Source: JAJYBV01 sp021812265 (lineage in GTDB: Bacteria > Chloroflexota > Ktedonobacteria > Ktedonobacterales > JACDGC01). Taken from it: a stretch of 6,208 nucleotides of DNA. The stretch spans positions 1-6,208 of the forward strand of contig DAIDIC010000086.1 of the NCBI GenBank assembly GCA_027459525.1, read 5' to 3'. The notes beneath the pieces were generated by a model. It made no database searches and was not told where the DNA came from. It saw only the letters and a program-made list of their open reading frames with translations. This document shows positions 5,701 through 6,208 of the stretch, piece after piece; the stretch's first letter is position 1, and the number at the start of each line of letters is the position of its first letter. Position numbers and translations under genes: made by a program.

Positions 5701-6208
5701 CGTCTCCGCTCTCTCCGATTTTGACGAAGATGTGCGAGAAGCCGCGGTACAAGCGTTGGGGCAGTTGGGTAACCGCGCTCCCGTCGACACCCTCATCTCC
5801 GCTCTCTCCGATCCTGACGAAGATGTGCGAGCGGCGGCGGTGGAAGCGTTGGGACAGATGGGCGACCGCGCTCCGGTGGAGGCAGTGAATGCCCTCGTCT
5901 CCGCTCTCTCCGATCCTGATTGGCATGTGCGAGCAGTAGTAGCGCAAACGTTGGGGCAGCTAGGTGATCGCGCTCCCATCGACGCCCTCATCTCTGCTCT
6001 CTCCGATTTTGATTGGCATATGCGAGTAGTGGCGGCGCAAGCGTTGGGACAGTTCGGTGACCGCGCTCCCATTGACGCCATCCTCTCCGCTCTCTCCGAT
6101 CCTAATGAATATGTGCGAGCAGCGGCTATGCAAATTCTTCAGCAGCGGCAACAGAATGACATTCTTGAATCAATGGGGCAAGAGGCAATCCATGTTTTTG
6201 CCAAAGAA
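2744..6208 (+). CDS. Membrane-anchored NACHT ATPase with HEAT/PBS-lyase repeats, 3' end outside window
   Basis: One frame is open for 1155 codons to the window edge without a stop, so the C-terminus is missing. The start is ATG 2744, after GGAGG (2728-2732). Two hydrophobic helices (about 23-41 and 76-93) are followed by a basic, highly charged coiled-coil-like stretch (95-145), so the rest should be cytoplasmic. A pre-NACHT segment includes LNTVYQPLRM. The NACHT domain shows Walker A GGPGSGKT (270-277, K276), Walker B LCLDGLDEV (D350, D353, E354), an ISSR sensor (380-383) and the winged-helix motif FSHLSFQEYL (572-581). Residues about 741-1131 hold twelve HEAT/PBS-lyase-type repeats, then a diverging tail. 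NACHT proteins are STAND switches: ligand binding to the repeats triggers ATP-dependent oligomerisation. Several bacterial members defend against phage. Here the repeats are the likely sensor, and the transmembrane hairpin may be either anchor or membrane-acting effector; both are inferences. No partner gene is visible. A signalling role unrelated to immunity is possible. Confidence 0.93.
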   Translation, partial: MTSSSEPNTPKDFFAWMPPWLRAILAWWWVIVATIAGSIIISDIQILLQNGWSAFLTSLTTWAFFQPFINTYPIPSYIISSILVLLAPVGLFIQRYEKKREKAIQDAHRQKTQEHAESIKQHDETLEELGQDVSTIKDKIGIDHQVDIEKAQQQWFTALQDNYDYVELPVVPKGTIQLNTVYQPLRMLSDPLSVDTIKDRDRERRALEDEFAQWKAPDMPLVDVEEQKRRMLEREHARHKQETAQPQRIEAVNELDALEKSGSRRMVVLGGPGSGKTTLLHRLIIHQIQEFREKKSALIPIFISLPDWARTGKSLLDYLRDLLIGWEIDPDYANILWQELQKGNVLLCLDGLDEVRSNQRPEVIRWINQHASQYGGIWVISSRFTNYQGKQFYSGQFAEWELKPMDAEMRKTLAAHLFQVFSQVLFADQSVSVRSSSVFLEKLSEHPQVAVWGQNPLLFSLVTYIYVSNNKLPDSRAEMYGGIMDAVLHRAYERSKDTSDKEAWCNATKRILAELALRLFQKHGRTFTKTDLYDELPGILTDLHRNESDIEIGPRLFDCGLFLPVSTDALGFSHLSFQEYLTGWALTFWLMRYPADTAAYQSQYNLIIREQSHTRWNEPLRLMVSILLKERGNDGKKWVHEWVTSLLEAQKQGDDPGYLAFTLAAAICGEIPAEQQSFFMRDMQYIADTWEQLLEESAVRERETLQERLFTLAPVIRTFPTQSLSSMISQWVKLLHSSNTRLSILAAKALGQMGDRAPVDTLISALSNASEWIREAVAQALGQLGNRAPVDVLVSALSDASEYVRQAVAQALGQLGNRAPVDVLVSALSDASEYVRQAAVKALGQLGDRAPIDPLISALSDSAISVRAVAARALGQLGDHAPVASLVSALSNASEYVREAAAQALGQLGNRAPVEAVNALVSALSDPDWRVQQAVIEVLGQLGDRAPVDALVSALSDFDDDVRRMVAARALGQMGDRAPVEAVDALVSALSDFDEDVREAAVQALGQLGNRAPVDTLISALSDPDEDVRAAAVEALGQMGDRAPVEAVNALVSALSDPDWHVRAVVAQTLGQLGDRAPIDALISALSDFDWHMRVVAAQALGQFGDRAPIDAILSALSDPNEYVRAAAMQILQQRQQNDILESMGQEAIHVFAKE
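4988..6133 (+). repeat. Array of twelve HEAT/PBS-lyase-type coding repeats
   Basis: Twelve in-frame units begin with the LGQ-containing helix at 4988, 5081, 5174, 5267, 5360, 5453, 5555, 5651, 5753, 5846, 5948 and 6041. The next helix, at 6134, has lost the motif. Spacings are mostly 93 bp (31 residues). Three units are 102 bp because of three extra residues in an EAVNA/EAVDA segment, and one is 96 bp. The framework LGQ-x-G-(D/N)-RAP(V/I) and SALS is almost invariant (LGQ, AP and SALS in all twelve). The high nucleotide similarity points to recent expansion and makes unit number prone to change. Confidence 0.95.
5069..5254 (+). repeat. Exact 93-bp tandem duplication inside the repeat array
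   Basis: Positions 5069-5161 and 5162-5254 are identical over all 93 bases, including third codon positions, and the match continues for four more bases (5255-5258). Neighbouring units differ at many silent sites, so this pair is the newest duplication, or a product of gene conversion. It adds exactly 31 residues and keeps the frame. An assembly artefact should be excluded. Confidence 0.95.

Noticed and set aside
5182..6081. A 299-codon minus-strand open frame and several shorter ones within the repeat array
   Set aside because: They are antisense to the HEAT repeats. Repeating DNA without stops in one frame gives repeated open frames on the other strand, and the products are low-complexity repeats such as ERAETRASTGARSPSCPNA with no known fold or ribosome site.
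4988..6133. Regular direct repeats of about 93 bp considered as a CRISPR array or satellite
   Set aside because: The units are coding, in frame, contiguous without unique spacers, and vary like protein repeats. CRISPR repeats are far shorter and identical, with unrelated spacers.

Overview
This window is bacterial. It carries a competence-type gene (comM), a small Flp-type pilin gene and the 5' part of a very long NACHT-HEAT protein gene, all on the plus strand. No ribosomal or tRNA gene is present to fix the taxonomy. Long NACHT proteins with HEAT repeats together with stand-alone Flp pilins would suit a Chloroflexota-type or similar filamentous bacterium. That is only an inference from gene content.

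Layout. Positions 1-264 are non-coding or hold the unrecognised tail of an upstream gene. On the minus strand (about 139-199) they contain a strong hairpin with a predicted pseudoknot, resembling the 3' end and omega-RNA of an IS200/IS605-type element, with no tnpB beside it. A second perfect inverted repeat (202-222) overlaps a weak candidate promoter for comM. Positions 265-1791 encode a complete ComM/YifB (Mg-chelatase-like AAA+) protein. Positions 1792-2169 are a 378-bp spacer with a possible weak terminator and a possible promoter. Positions 2170-2391 encode a 73-residue Flp-type prepilin from a GTG start, closed by an excellent rho-independent terminator (2417-2450). Positions 2451-2743 are AT-rich and carry a promoter with a perfect TATAAT box and several palindromes.

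From 2744 to the right edge (6208) runs one uninterrupted reading frame of 1155 codons with no stop, so the gene continues outside the window. It encodes a membrane-anchored STAND/NLR-like ATPase: two N-terminal transmembrane helices, a charged coiled-coil-like stretch, a NACHT domain (Walker A, Walker B, SSR sensor, FSHLSFQEYL motif) and twelve near-identical HEAT/PBS-lyase-type repeats. Bacterial proteins of this general design are known anti-phage sensors, so an immune role is the leading hypothesis. No separate effector gene is visible here.

The three genes do not form an operon. comM and flp are separated by 378 bp, and flp and the NACHT gene by a strong terminator and a fresh promoter. 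The most notable structure is the repeat array. It holds an exact 93-bp tandem duplication, a run of three long+short two-unit super-repeats, and variation concentrated in a few residues between a nearly invariant framework.
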